A DNA stretch of 64,000 nucleotides, taken from positions 1 to 64,000 of the forward strand of contig JAKQCT010000051.1 of assembly GCA_029559035.1 (NCBI GenBank), read 5' to 3'. Positions 35,601 to 43,507 of the stretch are shown piece by piece. Within the stretch, counting starts at the first letter, position 1, and each line of letters begins with the position of its first letter. The position numbers and the translations under genes were made by a program. The notes beneath the pieces are model-generated. The model was given only the letters and a program-made list of their open reading frames with translations. It did no database searches and was not told the origin of the DNA. Source of the stretch: Acidobacteriota bacterium. GTDB taxonomy: Bacteria; Acidobacteriota; UBA4820.

Positions 35601-36340
35601 TTGGCGAAGTCTCCGAGTATGAGAGTATTTCCCTGGCTCACGGGATCTTCCGGTATGCACATGGGGATATATGTCCCTCCCATCGGGCTGGAGAATATCC
35701 ATTTCATCTCATTGCTCACGATATCCCAGACATACCCGTCTCCTGAGGAAAGATCTGTTAAGATCAGGAAGTTGTCGTCCGGAGTCGGGACCGCGTCGTT
35801 GATCTGGTAGTAGAAGCCGGGGGCCTGATACAGAAAAGAAGGGCTTAACGGATCAGAAACGTCAAAAATCAAAGTGTTGAAATAGCAGAAGCAATATGCT
35901 CTGTTGTTATGAACACGGATCCTCAGCGGGATGTCGCCCAACCAGATTTCGACAGGGTGGGTCGGGTCGCTTGCACCGGCGAAATAGAGATTGCCGCCCG
36001 CTCCCCATACATAGGCTGTGCCGTTGGTGTCGGAAGTGGATGCTTCTCCACCCATCCAATAGTAGCCAGGATCGCAGAGGCTCTCCGGCCTTGGGGAGCC
36101 TGCTCCGGCTCGCTGTTCTGCGAAGGACTTGAATGTCGGGCGCGAAAGAGAGCTTCCCCCCTGAAACTTTGTGATGTCGCCATTGGGAGCCGGCCATGGG
36201 TGTTCAGCGCGTCCTGACTGAATAACCCGGCCCGCGTCACCCGGGTTGATCGGTGGTATCCGTTTCTCCGCCGAAAATACGGCGGTTGAAACCAATGCCG
36301 CGACAAGGAAAAGGACGAAATACAACGAGAATTTTTTCAT
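32687..36340 (-). CDS. Giant secreted protein, LVIVD-like propeller plus Ig-like domains and module A tail (paralogue 1)
   Basis: A 1217-residue paralogue of the next gene, sharing order and motifs: signal peptide (~1-23, ending VFSAEK), CDPGYYWMGGEAST, long propeller region with IFDVSDPLSPSFL, LAILDNSDPSNPV and LELVDVSNPEVPVRL repeats, Ig-like segments (NITSPLSGNSVSGSAVHV), and the module A tail (PPEIARGTSETDAQ ... DGSCQ). LVIVD repeats occur in choice-of-anchor and other surface proteins. No catalytic residues are apparent. It is first in a two-gene transcript from a TTGACA-type promoter. The many aromatic residues in the propeller could support carbohydrate or protein binding (inference). 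Confidence 0.85.
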   Translation of the reverse strand: MKKFSLYFVLFLVAALVSTAVFSAEKRIPPINPGDAGRVIQSGRAEHPWPAPNGDITKFQGGSSLSRPTFKSFAEQRAGAGSPRPESLCDPGYYWMGGEASTSDTNGTAYVWGAGGNLYFAGASDPTHPVEIWLGDIPLRIRVHNNRAYCFCYFNTLIFDVSDPLSPSFLYQAPGFYYQINDAVPTPDDNFLILTDLSSGDGYVWDIVSNEMKWIFSSPMGGTYIPMCIPEDPVSQGNTLILGDFANSYYDFWDISDLQCGPPVFIGHILNATPSSPSGAYDVGNIFYKYPFLYGNYEPWQYYNPWVGAFFYGPSYDEQCWLSVYHIPDISRPENNLFLKEFIAPYDIVSIKDPGSEGMAVAYLQNRTAQYDAQFNTVIKAGYFGTQHFDWSADKVLYDFGVHTAGGLVSEGARGLRFFNDFFSETCHFTTGSYASGIVGSGNWLFIPSGGAGLAILDNSDPSNPVTASFVETDSCFDSIAYATVSTDGNYLFVSDGSANIWTVNVTDKYHPVVMNCASPYFTSGTRAVYSLAFAGGRLVVGTSATLELVDVSNPEVPVRLDSRTLSGNCRSIKAFEHPAYPGSTFIGAVSPANFYTYRISGGIFTDTGTLGGFSNLYDLSFVGDKVYLIDTSATIRPIRMTPQSPSVYFSLSTSGTTPLSLGYSSGQTYIAKVSDSFLAASGDSPTTGYPAVFLVSIEDPLAPALMPAGQPGIMPMDGLTGLGVHNSMVYYASDLFGIGALQNKPDYDMPQVVDPPGITVNPIYYNNGSGVYYIQQTVDLSVSVTDPTSAITSVIFEFYDGSSWRRIAQKTISTPAGQVGTYTHLWNTGLWQYGTGNGPIRIRVEDSGCNETIFVTPASYHINTAPSFDIAWDPGCNAMPGGELCVPAGSWIVSGNLCFTISAYTNPFNIVSDGSPDDVSQIAYAIDGGPWTLVDIPTGGPNPLPVCIDTTPLSDGAHTLTVRITDDCTLQGFKDSLGTSSWTFTVHNDGPGLNITSPLSGNSVSGSAVHVAAAITGELPSRPVNIVRFYVDPSDLSDPLTGTLIGTATTKDINGEFSITWDTTGFPYGNHIMIAAAWENSDCAGGPFDSPFIFFSVIPPDVVPPEIARGTSETDAQIWSNDKTMQGWPFEYNATGYKLYRGTQAQLAGLRDGTGDSCVRYDGPTMNVDLSADDPSIVPGRFYWYLVTARNGSLEGSAGRGSDVIERTVDPDGSCQ

Positions 36341-36395
36341 GTTCCCCTCCTAAAAGCCCTGTTCAGAAATAATAAGTGGACAAACCTTAGACAAT

Positions 36396-36424
36396 ATTTA
36401 AATTCCAAACAGGATAAATGTCAA
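36396..36424 (-). promoter_or_regulatory. sigma-70 promoter of the giant secreted-protein pair
   Basis: Minus strand TTGACA (36424-36419), 17 bases, TTAAAT (36401-36396), about 55 bases upstream of the ATG at 36340. The region is AT-rich compared with its surroundings. Confidence 0.6.
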
Positions 36425-36508
36425 CAGAGTATTATGATTCATTAGACGGTTCAAAATATCGGTGCACTCGCCCTTCCTTTCTGATAGAATGATCGAAGGA
36501 GGCTTTCG

Positions 36509-38710
36509 ATGTCTGACTTCTATATCGGCAGGGAAACAGGGAACAACAACGACGTCCTTGTAAAGGCCGACTCTTTCACGACTCACGCCTTCGTCCTCGG
36601 GATGACCGGCTCCGGGAAGACCGGCTTGATAATCTCCATCCTGGAAGAGGCGGCACTAAACCACATTCCCGCGGTGGTCATCGACCCGAAGGGAGACCTG
36701 ACCAACAGGCTGCTGGTTTTCGAGGGATTGGACGAGAACAGGGTCGCTCCATACTTTCCAGAGGGAAAGAGGGCCGAGTTCGTAGAAAGGTACAACAAGG
36801 GTATTTCCGAGTGGGGCATCGGCCAAGAAAAAATAGCAGCTCTCGCGAAAAGAAAGGTAAACGTGATCACGCCGGGGATCTCGCTTGCCCCGGTGAACAT
36901 ACTGGAACGCTTCTCGCCGCCGGCTTCCCTTCAGGAGGACGACATCCTCGAGAAGGCGGGCTCCGTATGCGCCTCCCTGCTGAGCCTCACGGGGAAGAAG
37001 AGCGAGGACGCGGCGAGGGATCCCGAAGGTCTACTGCTCTCGACCATCCTGATAGAGAAGTGGAAGAAAGGAGAAACGGCCACTCTCGAATCCCTGCTCG
37101 AAATGGTTGTCGAGCCGCCGTTCAAGAAGCTGGGCATCCTTCCCCTCGATACGGTTATAAGCAAAGACAAGCGAGTCGCCTTCGCGGTCGAGCTGAACGG
37201 CGTCCTTTCGTCCCCTTCGCTCACCTATTTCAAGTCGGGAAGGGAGCTCAGCCTCGACGAGATCTTCGGCGACCCCGACAGCGAAACGATCTTCACCCTC
37301 GCCCAGCTTTCCGACGACCAGAAGAGCTTCTTCCTGAGCCTCTTCCTGTCGGAGCTGTATCTCTGGGTCAGGCGTCAGCCGGGCAGCGACAGGCTCAAGA
37401 TGCTTCTCGTTTTCGACGAGGTGTTCGGCCACTTCCCGCCCTACCCGCAGAACCCGCCCTCGAAGAAACCCCTGCTCGGCCTACTCAAACAGGCGAGGGC
37501 TTTCGGCCTGGGCGTCATACTCTCCACGCAGAACCCTTACGACGTCGATTACAAGGGGCTGTCGAACGCCGGTCTCTGGTTCCTCGGGAGGCTCCAGACG
37601 GACAACGACATCCAGAGGGTCTCGGAAGGGCTCAACGAAATAGCGGGGGGGACAAAAGCTTCTTCCATCCTTCCGCAGATCAAGCAGAGGGAGTTCGTCC
37701 TCAACGACGTGAGGAAGGACGCGCCGGTGGTCTTCAGGACGAGGCAAGCGGTCTCGGTTCTCGCCGGCCCTCTGTCCGAGCCCCAATTGAAAGGATTGAT
37801 AAAGGAGGGACCCGCTCCCAAAGTGGCCCCGTCTTCAGCCTCTCCGGCACGTAAGGAACTTGTGATAACTCCCGCCGGCGTGGATGTCAGGTATTGCGAA
37901 GGGCAGAGGCTCTTCCCCCACATCCTTTTCGAGAGCGAGCTTCCCTACAAGGTCGGGAAGGAGATGGTGTGGGAGAAAAAGAGATTCGCATCCATTTTTG
38001 ACGAGGGCGGACTCGAAGCATCCCTCGCAAAGGACCTGAACGATTTCCCGGAAGAAACGAAACTTTCATCAGACAAGCCGGAGGACTCCGAACTGCTCCC
38101 TCTCCCGCAGTGGGCCGGCAGCTTCAAAAGGGACGTTTTCGAGAGGGAGATCAAGGAAGTCCTCTCCCTCAAGGCGGAAATTGTCCTGCTCAAGGACGGC
38201 GTGACAGGGCTCGTCTCTGCGCCGTGGGAAGGCAGGGAATCTTTCCTCCTGAGGGTCAGGGAGGAGAGAAGCAGGGGGCTTTCAAAGCAGATGGAGAAAC
38301 AGCTTGCGCCTCTCATGAAAAAGAAGCAGTCTCTCGAGGACCAGATCGAAAAGAGACAACTGAAGGTCGAAAGGCTGAAGGGCGACTACGAAAAGAGGAG
38401 GCTCGAGACCTACACGAACGCGGGTACGAGCATCCTCAGGGGGATATTCGGCTCCAAGAGGAGCGTCCTCGGGGGCATCGGATCCACGATGTCGAAGAAC
38501 AGGATGGCCGATTCGGCGAAAGACCGGATGGAGGAGGAAGAGACTCTCCTCGGGAACGCCCGGGCCGACCTTAAAGCGCTGGAAGAGGAGATAACGTCTG
38601 TCCGGACGGGCACGGGAGCGGACATCGGCGCGCGCGACATCGAGGAGATGAAGGTCCTGCCCTACAAGACCGGCATAAGGGTGCTGTCGATAGGGATCGT
38701 TTTCAAGTGA
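36509..38710 (+). CDS. HerA/FtsK-superfamily ATPase with C-terminal coiled coil
   Basis: A 733-residue P-loop ATPase of the HerA/VirB4 type. Walker A is GMTGSGKTG (~31-39), VVIDPKGDLTNRL follows, Walker B is MLLVFDEVFG, then GLGVILSTQNPYDVDYKGLSNAG as in HerA-like DUF853/DUF87 proteins. Residues ~575-700 form a long charged coiled coil (KKKQSLEDQIEKRQLKVERL) interrupted by a Gly-rich patch (RGIFGSKRSVLGGIGS). Such ATPases translocate DNA or peptides; no NurA nuclease, conjugation or defence partner adjoins it, so the role is open. GAAGGAGG precedes the ATG. It is divergent from the giant secreted genes. Confidence 0.85.
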   Translation: MSDFYIGRETGNNNDVLVKADSFTTHAFVLGMTGSGKTGLIISILEEAALNHIPAVVIDPKGDLTNRLLVFEGLDENRVAPYFPEGKRAEFVERYNKGISEWGIGQEKIAALAKRKVNVITPGISLAPVNILERFSPPASLQEDDILEKAGSVCASLLSLTGKKSEDAARDPEGLLLSTILIEKWKKGETATLESLLEMVVEPPFKKLGILPLDTVISKDKRVAFAVELNGVLSSPSLTYFKSGRELSLDEIFGDPDSETIFTLAQLSDDQKSFFLSLFLSELYLWVRRQPGSDRLKMLLVFDEVFGHFPPYPQNPPSKKPLLGLLKQARAFGLGVILSTQNPYDVDYKGLSNAGLWFLGRLQTDNDIQRVSEGLNEIAGGTKASSILPQIKQREFVLNDVRKDAPVVFRTRQAVSVLAGPLSEPQLKGLIKEGPAPKVAPSSASPARKELVITPAGVDVRYCEGQRLFPHILFESELPYKVGKEMVWEKKRFASIFDEGGLEASLAKDLNDFPEETKLSSDKPEDSELLPLPQWAGSFKRDVFEREIKEVLSLKAEIVLLKDGVTGLVSAPWEGRESFLLRVREERSRGLSKQMEKQLAPLMKKKQSLEDQIEKRQLKVERLKGDYEKRRLETYTNAGTSILRGIFGSKRSVLGGIGSTMSKNRMADSAKDRMEEEETLLGNARADLKALEEEITSVRTGTGADIGARDIEEMKVLPYKTGIRVLSIGIVFK

Positions 38711-38780
38711 TCCGCGAACCGCGGGAATAAAAGCCGACAATCCGCAGGCAAAGCGGAAAGGCATAAAGGAGGGATCCCCG

Positions 38781-40820
38781 ATGTGTAAGGCGCGTTTAAA
38801 CTTCTCTCTTCTCGTTCTTGCCGCTCTTTTGACATCCGCTTCATCCGTTCAAGCCCAGACGGGGGTCTACACGCTGAACGGCGGCGCGGCGGCGCAGAAC
38901 GGGCAGAACTACACCGCGGCGCTCCCGGATCAGTCGTGCGTCTACGTTCTCAATTCCGGGAACCTTACGCTCAGCGATTGCGCGATGAACAAGACGGGAG
39001 ATTCCACCGACCTTGAGGCCAGCAGTCAATACGGCATCAACGCGGGCGTCCTCGCTTCCTCCTCCGGTAAGATCGATATCACCGGAGGTTCTGTAACGAC
39101 GAACGCCGGCGGGGCGAACGGCCTCTTCGCCACGGGGTCCGGTTCTTCGATAACGATGAGGCAGGCGACGATCAACGCCTCCGGAGAGGGCGCTCACGGC
39201 GTCGACGCGACATACGGAGGGTCGATCACGCTTAAAGACGTGAATGTAACGACGAACGGGATAAGCGCTTCGGCCATAGCGACCGACTTCGGCGGCGGAA
39301 CGGTCAAGGTCACCGGCGGGACATTGACCGCTTCATCGACTGCATCGGAAAGCCGCTCGGCGGGAATATATTCGACCGGAAGCATCTCTGTCAGCGGGGC
39401 CACGGTCAAGTCGAAAGGAGACTGCGGAGGCGTGATCGACGGAGCCAATTCGATCACTCTCACAAACACGTCGTTGACCGGAGCCCTTAACGGGATCAAG
39501 ATATGGAAAACCGCTGCCGCGACCGGAAACGCCACGGTCACCGTCAGCGGAGGTTCTATAACTGCGACATCCGGCGATATCTTCTTTGTCACCGATGAAA
39601 CAGGCAACGCCGCCGACGCCAGGATAAACCTGAGCGGCGACATAGGCTTTTCTTCCGGGACGGGATACCTGGTGAACGTCACGGGCGCGAGCACAGCCGG
39701 TCTTTCCGCGACGGGAGCCTCTTTCTCCGGCGACATGACCGCCGAAACGGCGGGCAACCTCACGGTTTCGCTGAAGAACGGAAGCGAGCTGGAAGGCGCG
39801 ATAAACTCCGCGGCTGTTACCATCGACGGGACGAGCTCCTGGACTGTGACCGGAGAGTCCACGCTCACCACCATTTCGGACGCGGAGGGGATATCGGGAA
39901 CATCCGTCACGAACATCACCGGCAACGGGTACAACGTTTATTACGATGACGATCTCTCCGGGAATAGCTATTTGGGAGGAATGAATTATTCGCTCGTGGG
40001 CGGCGGTTACCTGATGCCCATTGGAGGAAGCACGGGATGTTCCCTGACATGTGCCGCCTCCGCGTCGCCGACGAACGGGGCGGCTCCGCTTTCTGTCGGA
40101 TTCACTTCGACCGCGACCGCTTCAAACTGCACCGGCACGGCTTCATACAGCTGGAGTTTCGGAGACGGCGCGACATCGACCGAGCAGAACCCGTCCCATA
40201 TTTACGAAAGCGAGGGGAATTACAGCTGGCAGCTCACCGTGACGGTGGATGACAAGACATGCGAGAAATCCGGAAGGATCAATGTAGTTGCCCCGGGCGG
40301 CTGCATACTTTCCTGCGGAGCGAACGCATCGCCGTCTTCCGGCGCTCCGCCGCTTTCCGTGTCGTTCACCGGTTCCGCGACCGCCACTGACTGCTCGGGC
40401 GAGCCTTCCTTTTCATGGGATTTCGGGGACGGGGGGACTTCATCCGAACAGAATCCCATACATGTGTATCAGGACGAAGGCGACTACAACTGGTCCATGA
40501 CCTCCGCGATAGAGGATGTTTCATGTTCGGTCACGGGGGTGGCGACAGTAAGGGAATCGCACGGGCCTTCGGTCACAGGAGTCGTGAAAGTCGGAAGCCC
40601 ATTCCGCCTGAAGATAATCGGGTCGGGTTTCGAGAGCGGGAGCAGGATTTTGATAAACGGTACTGCGGTGCCGCAGACGACCTTCAAGTCCGCGTCGTTG
40701 CTTGTTGCGAAGAAAGGAGCCAACCTTAAGAACATGGTTCCCCAGGGGATCGCCGTTTCCATTCAGGTGGCGAACTTGGACGGCTCGATCTCCGATCCTT
40801 ACCAGTACACGAGGTATTGA
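38781..40820 (+). CDS. Secreted beta-helix protein with two PKD domains and C-terminal module B
   Basis: A 679-residue protein with a signal peptide (~1-25, ending VQAQ). Residues ~30-400 are Gly/Ser/Thr/Asn-rich parallel beta-helix-like repeats (SGKIDITGGSVTTNAGG, TVKVTGGTLTAS, TVTVSGGSITATSG), as in adhesins and autotransporter passengers. Two PKD domains follow (~415-500 and ~505-590), each with a YSWSFGDG or FSWDFGDG core and an HxY strand. The last ~85 residues are the IPT-like module B (SPFRLKIIGSGFESG). There is no autotransporter barrel, so export must use another route. A strong terminator follows. Confidence 0.85.
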   Translation: MCKARLNFSLLVLAALLTSASSVQAQTGVYTLNGGAAAQNGQNYTAALPDQSCVYVLNSGNLTLSDCAMNKTGDSTDLEASSQYGINAGVLASSSGKIDITGGSVTTNAGGANGLFATGSGSSITMRQATINASGEGAHGVDATYGGSITLKDVNVTTNGISASAIATDFGGGTVKVTGGTLTASSTASESRSAGIYSTGSISVSGATVKSKGDCGGVIDGANSITLTNTSLTGALNGIKIWKTAAATGNATVTVSGGSITATSGDIFFVTDETGNAADARINLSGDIGFSSGTGYLVNVTGASTAGLSATGASFSGDMTAETAGNLTVSLKNGSELEGAINSAAVTIDGTSSWTVTGESTLTTISDAEGISGTSVTNITGNGYNVYYDDDLSGNSYLGGMNYSLVGGGYLMPIGGSTGCSLTCAASASPTNGAAPLSVGFTSTATASNCTGTASYSWSFGDGATSTEQNPSHIYESEGNYSWQLTVTVDDKTCEKSGRINVVAPGGCILSCGANASPSSGAPPLSVSFTGSATATDCSGEPSFSWDFGDGGTSSEQNPIHVYQDEGDYNWSMTSAIEDVSCSVTGVATVRESHGPSVTGVVKVGSPFRLKIIGSGFESGSRILINGTAVPQTTFKSASLLVAKKGANLKNMVPQGIAVSIQVANLDGSISDPYQYTRY

Positions 40821-40840
40821 CGCCGGGCAGGTTGATCTAA

Positions 40841-40867
40841 GGGTGGCGCTCTGCCACCCTTTTTTTG
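40841..40867 (+). terminator. Rho-independent terminator
   Basis: GGGTGGC/GCCACCC stem, five-base loop, then seven T residues; it lies 20 bases after the beta-helix protein gene. Confidence 0.9.
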
Positions 40868-40872
40868 CCGTC

Positions 40873-40902
40873 TTGAGTCAGCTGCCTTCCGGGAGTTAAA
40901 AT
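40873..40902 (+). promoter_or_regulatory. Putative promoter of the papain-family protease gene
   Basis: TTGAGT at 40873-40878, 18-base spacer, TAAAAT at 40897-40902. The -10 box sits in the loop of a small CCGGGA/TCCCGG hairpin just before the start codon, leaving a very short leader. Confidence 0.45.
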
Positions 40903-40920
40903 CTTCCCGGGAGGCTTAAA

Positions 40921-42621
40921 ATGAGAAATGGAAAAGGCGAAGCTTTTTTCGGGACCTTGTTTCTTTTGAGCGTATGGTGTGTCATCATCGCACCGGCTCT
41001 GACGAGGGCGCAGGAACCTCCTTCACTCGCGCCGGTCGATCCCCGGTTCGAGGCTTATCAGGAGAGCGCGGGCATGGATGAGTTGGCCCTCGGGGAGTTC
41101 GGCCTCGGCTATCTTCCTTCGCCTGCTTTCCTTCCGCACCTCAGAACGGAAGAGATCGCCGATCCTTCGCTCTCTTCCCCAGCTTCGTACGACCTCAGGA
41201 CATACGGTAAAGTGACGCCGGTCAGGAACCAGGGAAGTTGCGGGGCGTGCTGGGCTTTCGGGACCATGGCTTCGCTCGAATCGACCCTTCTGACAGGAGA
41301 GAAAAGGAACTTCTCGGAGAACAACCTGAAGAACAGGCACGGCTACGACAGCTCCTGCTGCGCGGGAGGCAACACCGACATGTCCACTGCATATTTCGCG
41401 AGATGGGACGGCCCGGCCGAGGAGACGGACGACCCCTACAACGAGAATTCGTGTTCGTCCCCGTCCTTCGTCGCCTGCCAGAAACATGTCCAGGATGTTT
41501 ATTTCATCCCCGGCCGCTCGTCGGCGCTGGACAACGAGGGGATAAAGCAGGCGGTCATGAACCGTGGTGCGGTCGCGGCGAGCATGAGGTGGGAGGATTC
41601 GTATTACAGTTCTTCAAATGCAGCCTATTGCTACAACGGGTCTTCGGATGACACCAACCACGTGATAGCGATCATCGGCTGGGATGACAATTACTCCGCA
41701 TCCAAGTTCAAGAGCTCTCCGCCCGGCAACGGCGCTTTCCTCATCAGGAACAGCTGGGGAACCGGCTGGGGAAACGAAGGCTATTTCTGGATCAGTTACT
41801 ACGACACGGTGACAGCTTATTACCGCAGCGCGGTCTTCACTGCCGAGCCGTCATCGAATTACGAGGAAGCCTACGGATTTGACGACCTCGGATATACTTC
41901 CTCTCTCGGGTGGACGGGAAGCGACACGGGCTGGGGCGCCAACATCTTCACTGCGGCCGACGGGCAATCGCTGACGGCCGTTTCTTCCTTTTTCCTCGCC
42001 AACAATTCGGCCTACACTCTCAATGTTTATACCGGATGCTCCGCCTCTTCCCCGAAGAGCGGCACACTTGCGTGCTCGAAAACCGGATCCGTCGCCTATG
42101 CCGGGTACCATACGATAACCCTCGACCAGCCTGTCCCGCTTTCAGCCGGCCAGAAATTCTCCGTAGTCATCAAGTACACGACCCCCGGCTACAACTATCC
42201 GGTCCCCATCGAGAGGCCCATCTCCGGGTACAGCTCGGGCGCGTCGGCTTCTTCCGGCCAGAGTTTTTACAGCAGCGGCGGAAGTTCCTGGACTGACATG
42301 ACGACGGCCTACTCGGGAACCAACGCCTGTATCAAGGGGTTCGTAGGCGCGGGGGGAAGCGTCGATCCTCCGGTGGTGACCTCGATGGCGAAGCTGGGAA
42401 GCCCCTTCAGGATAGCCGTCTACGGGAGCAACCTGCAGAACGGCGTGACGGTAAAGATCAACGGAAGTTTGTGGACGAACGTATCCTGGAAGAACAGCGG
42501 GAAGATAGTGCTGAAGGGTGGATCGGCGCTGAAGCTGCTTGTCCCCAAGAACACCCCGACGGCTTTCACCTTCACCAATCCCGACGGCGGCGAGACGGTC
42601 GTCAGCTTCCAGTGGCCGTGA
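40921..42621 (+). CDS. Secreted papain-family (C1A) cysteine protease with lectin-like domain and module B tail
   Basis: A 566-residue secreted protease. After a signal peptide (~1-30) and a short pro-region comes a C1A domain: SYDLRTYGKVTPVRNQG, catalytic Cys in SCGACWAF, His in TNHVIAIIGWDD and Asn in IRNSWGTGWGNEGYFWISY. Next is a ~140-residue beta-rich domain (AYGFDDLGY ... FVGAG) resembling the lectin-like domain found after such peptidases, then the IPT-like module B (SPFRIAVYGSNLQNG). All catalytic residues are present. It probably degrades extracellular protein while held at the surface by its C-terminal modules (inference). Confidence 0.92.
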   Translation: MRNGKGEAFFGTLFLLSVWCVIIAPALTRAQEPPSLAPVDPRFEAYQESAGMDELALGEFGLGYLPSPAFLPHLRTEEIADPSLSSPASYDLRTYGKVTPVRNQGSCGACWAFGTMASLESTLLTGEKRNFSENNLKNRHGYDSSCCAGGNTDMSTAYFARWDGPAEETDDPYNENSCSSPSFVACQKHVQDVYFIPGRSSALDNEGIKQAVMNRGAVAASMRWEDSYYSSSNAAYCYNGSSDDTNHVIAIIGWDDNYSASKFKSSPPGNGAFLIRNSWGTGWGNEGYFWISYYDTVTAYYRSAVFTAEPSSNYEEAYGFDDLGYTSSLGWTGSDTGWGANIFTAADGQSLTAVSSFFLANNSAYTLNVYTGCSASSPKSGTLACSKTGSVAYAGYHTITLDQPVPLSAGQKFSVVIKYTTPGYNYPVPIERPISGYSSGASASSGQSFYSSGGSSWTDMTTAYSGTNACIKGFVGAGGSVDPPVVTSMAKLGSPFRIAVYGSNLQNGVTVKINGSLWTNVSWKNSGKIVLKGGSALKLLVPKNTPTAFTFTNPDGGETVVSFQWP

Positions 42622-42637
42622 AAAGGAGAATTCATAG

Positions 42638-43180
42638 ATGAGTGAGAACGAGGTTCCGGTCCACTATGTCGCCACGCACGGGGAAGCGGTCGAACTGGTA
42701 AAAGCCCACGACCGCTACTGGGCCTCCAACTGCGGCTGCAGGGAGGCGGGGAAGGGGTGCAAGCGGTCGAAGACCGAAGTTTGCATGAGCTTTTCCGAAG
42801 AGTCCCCCGGGACCGGTTCGGGAAAGAGGGAGATCATGCTCGCGGAGGTTGTCGAGATCCTGAACGAAGCTAAGTCGAAGCACCTAGTCGCCAGGCCGTT
42901 CAGGAACGACGACAGGACCGGGACGGAAGGCGTCTGCTTCTGCTGCGACGACTGCTGCGCCTATTTCCTGGATCCGAAGGAGAAGTGCGACAAGGGCGAG
43001 ATGATCGAGACCACCGACTTCGATTCGTGCGACCAGTGCGACCTGTGCATAAACGTCTGCCATTTCGGCGCAAGGACGGTGTCGGCAGGAATGCTGAAAG
43101 TGGACAGGGAGAAGTGTTACGGCTGCGGCCTTTGCGCCGATGTCTGCCCGGCCGGCGCCGTGAAGATGGTGAAAAGATAA
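42638..43180 (+). CDS. Ferredoxin-type iron-sulfur protein with extra cysteine-rich N-terminal region
   Basis: A 180-residue soluble protein. The C-terminus has two [4Fe-4S] ferredoxin motifs, CDQCDLCINVCHF and CYGCGLCADVCPA (both CX2CX2CX3C; the first lacks the usual Pro). The N-terminal half has further cysteine clusters, NCGCREAGKGC and CFCCDDCCAY, which could bind another cluster or metal. Likely an electron carrier or a small redox subunit. Partner enzymes are not adjacent. AAAGGAG precedes the ATG, 16 bases after the protease gene. Confidence 0.85.
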   Translation: MSENEVPVHYVATHGEAVELVKAHDRYWASNCGCREAGKGCKRSKTEVCMSFSEESPGTGSGKREIMLAEVVEILNEAKSKHLVARPFRNDDRTGTEGVCFCCDDCCAYFLDPKEKCDKGEMIETTDFDSCDQCDLCINVCHFGARTVSAGMLKVDREKCYGCGLCADVCPAGAVKMVKR

Positions 43181-43208
43181 AGTCGGCCCAGGTCTTTTGC
43201 CAGTGTTG

Positions 43209-43499
43209 CTATTTGCGGTTTTTCCAATAGTCGGGCTTTCGGTGCAAGTTTGCAACGGCCATGATCACAATTTCGTTTTCTCGTATTTGGTAAATGATTC
43301 CGTATGAAAATTTCCTGGTTTGACATCGTCTTGACCGTTTTGAAAATGGATGCCATGCTTCAGGGAATTCCCCAATCCTTTCAAGGGCGCTGACTACCTC
43401 GTCCAGAAAAACATTGCCAAGTCCGGGAATCTCATAATTGAAATACTTGACGGCATCATCCAACTCGATTTGAGCTGTTTCAAGAAACCTGATCTTCAT
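43209..43499 (-). CDS. RelE/ParE-family toxin
   Basis: A 96-residue type II toxin fold: FLETAQIELDDAVKYFN (N-terminal helix), LDEVVSALERIGEFPEAWH, then the core strands RRCQTRKFSYGIIYQI and EIVIMAVANLHRKPDYW typical of the ParE/RelE plasmid-stabilisation family. It lies 8 bases downstream of the antitoxin gene, the normal order for the pair. ParE types act on DNA gyrase and RelE types cut mRNA; which applies here is not clear. Confidence 0.88.
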   Translation of the reverse strand: MKIRFLETAQIELDDAVKYFNYEIPGLGNVFLDEVVSALERIGEFPEAWHPFSKRSRRCQTRKFSYGIIYQIRENEIVIMAVANLHRKPDYWKNRK

Positions 43500-43507
43500 C
43501 TTGTAGA

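Noticed and set aside
36509-38710. HerA-NurA DNA end-resection pair or a defence island
   Set aside because: No NurA, nuclease, methylase or other defence gene adjoins it.
38860-39960. Repeat array resembling CRISPR in the beta-helix gene
   Set aside because: The repeats are degenerate, in frame and code for Gly/Ser/Thr-rich beta-helix rungs.
22188-42621. Module B as the T9SS C-terminal domain or a PEP-CTERM/LPXTG signal
   Set aside because: There is no LPXTG, no PEP motif with membrane helix and basic tail, and the conserved residues do not fit the T9SS pattern; an IPT-like fold is the closest description.
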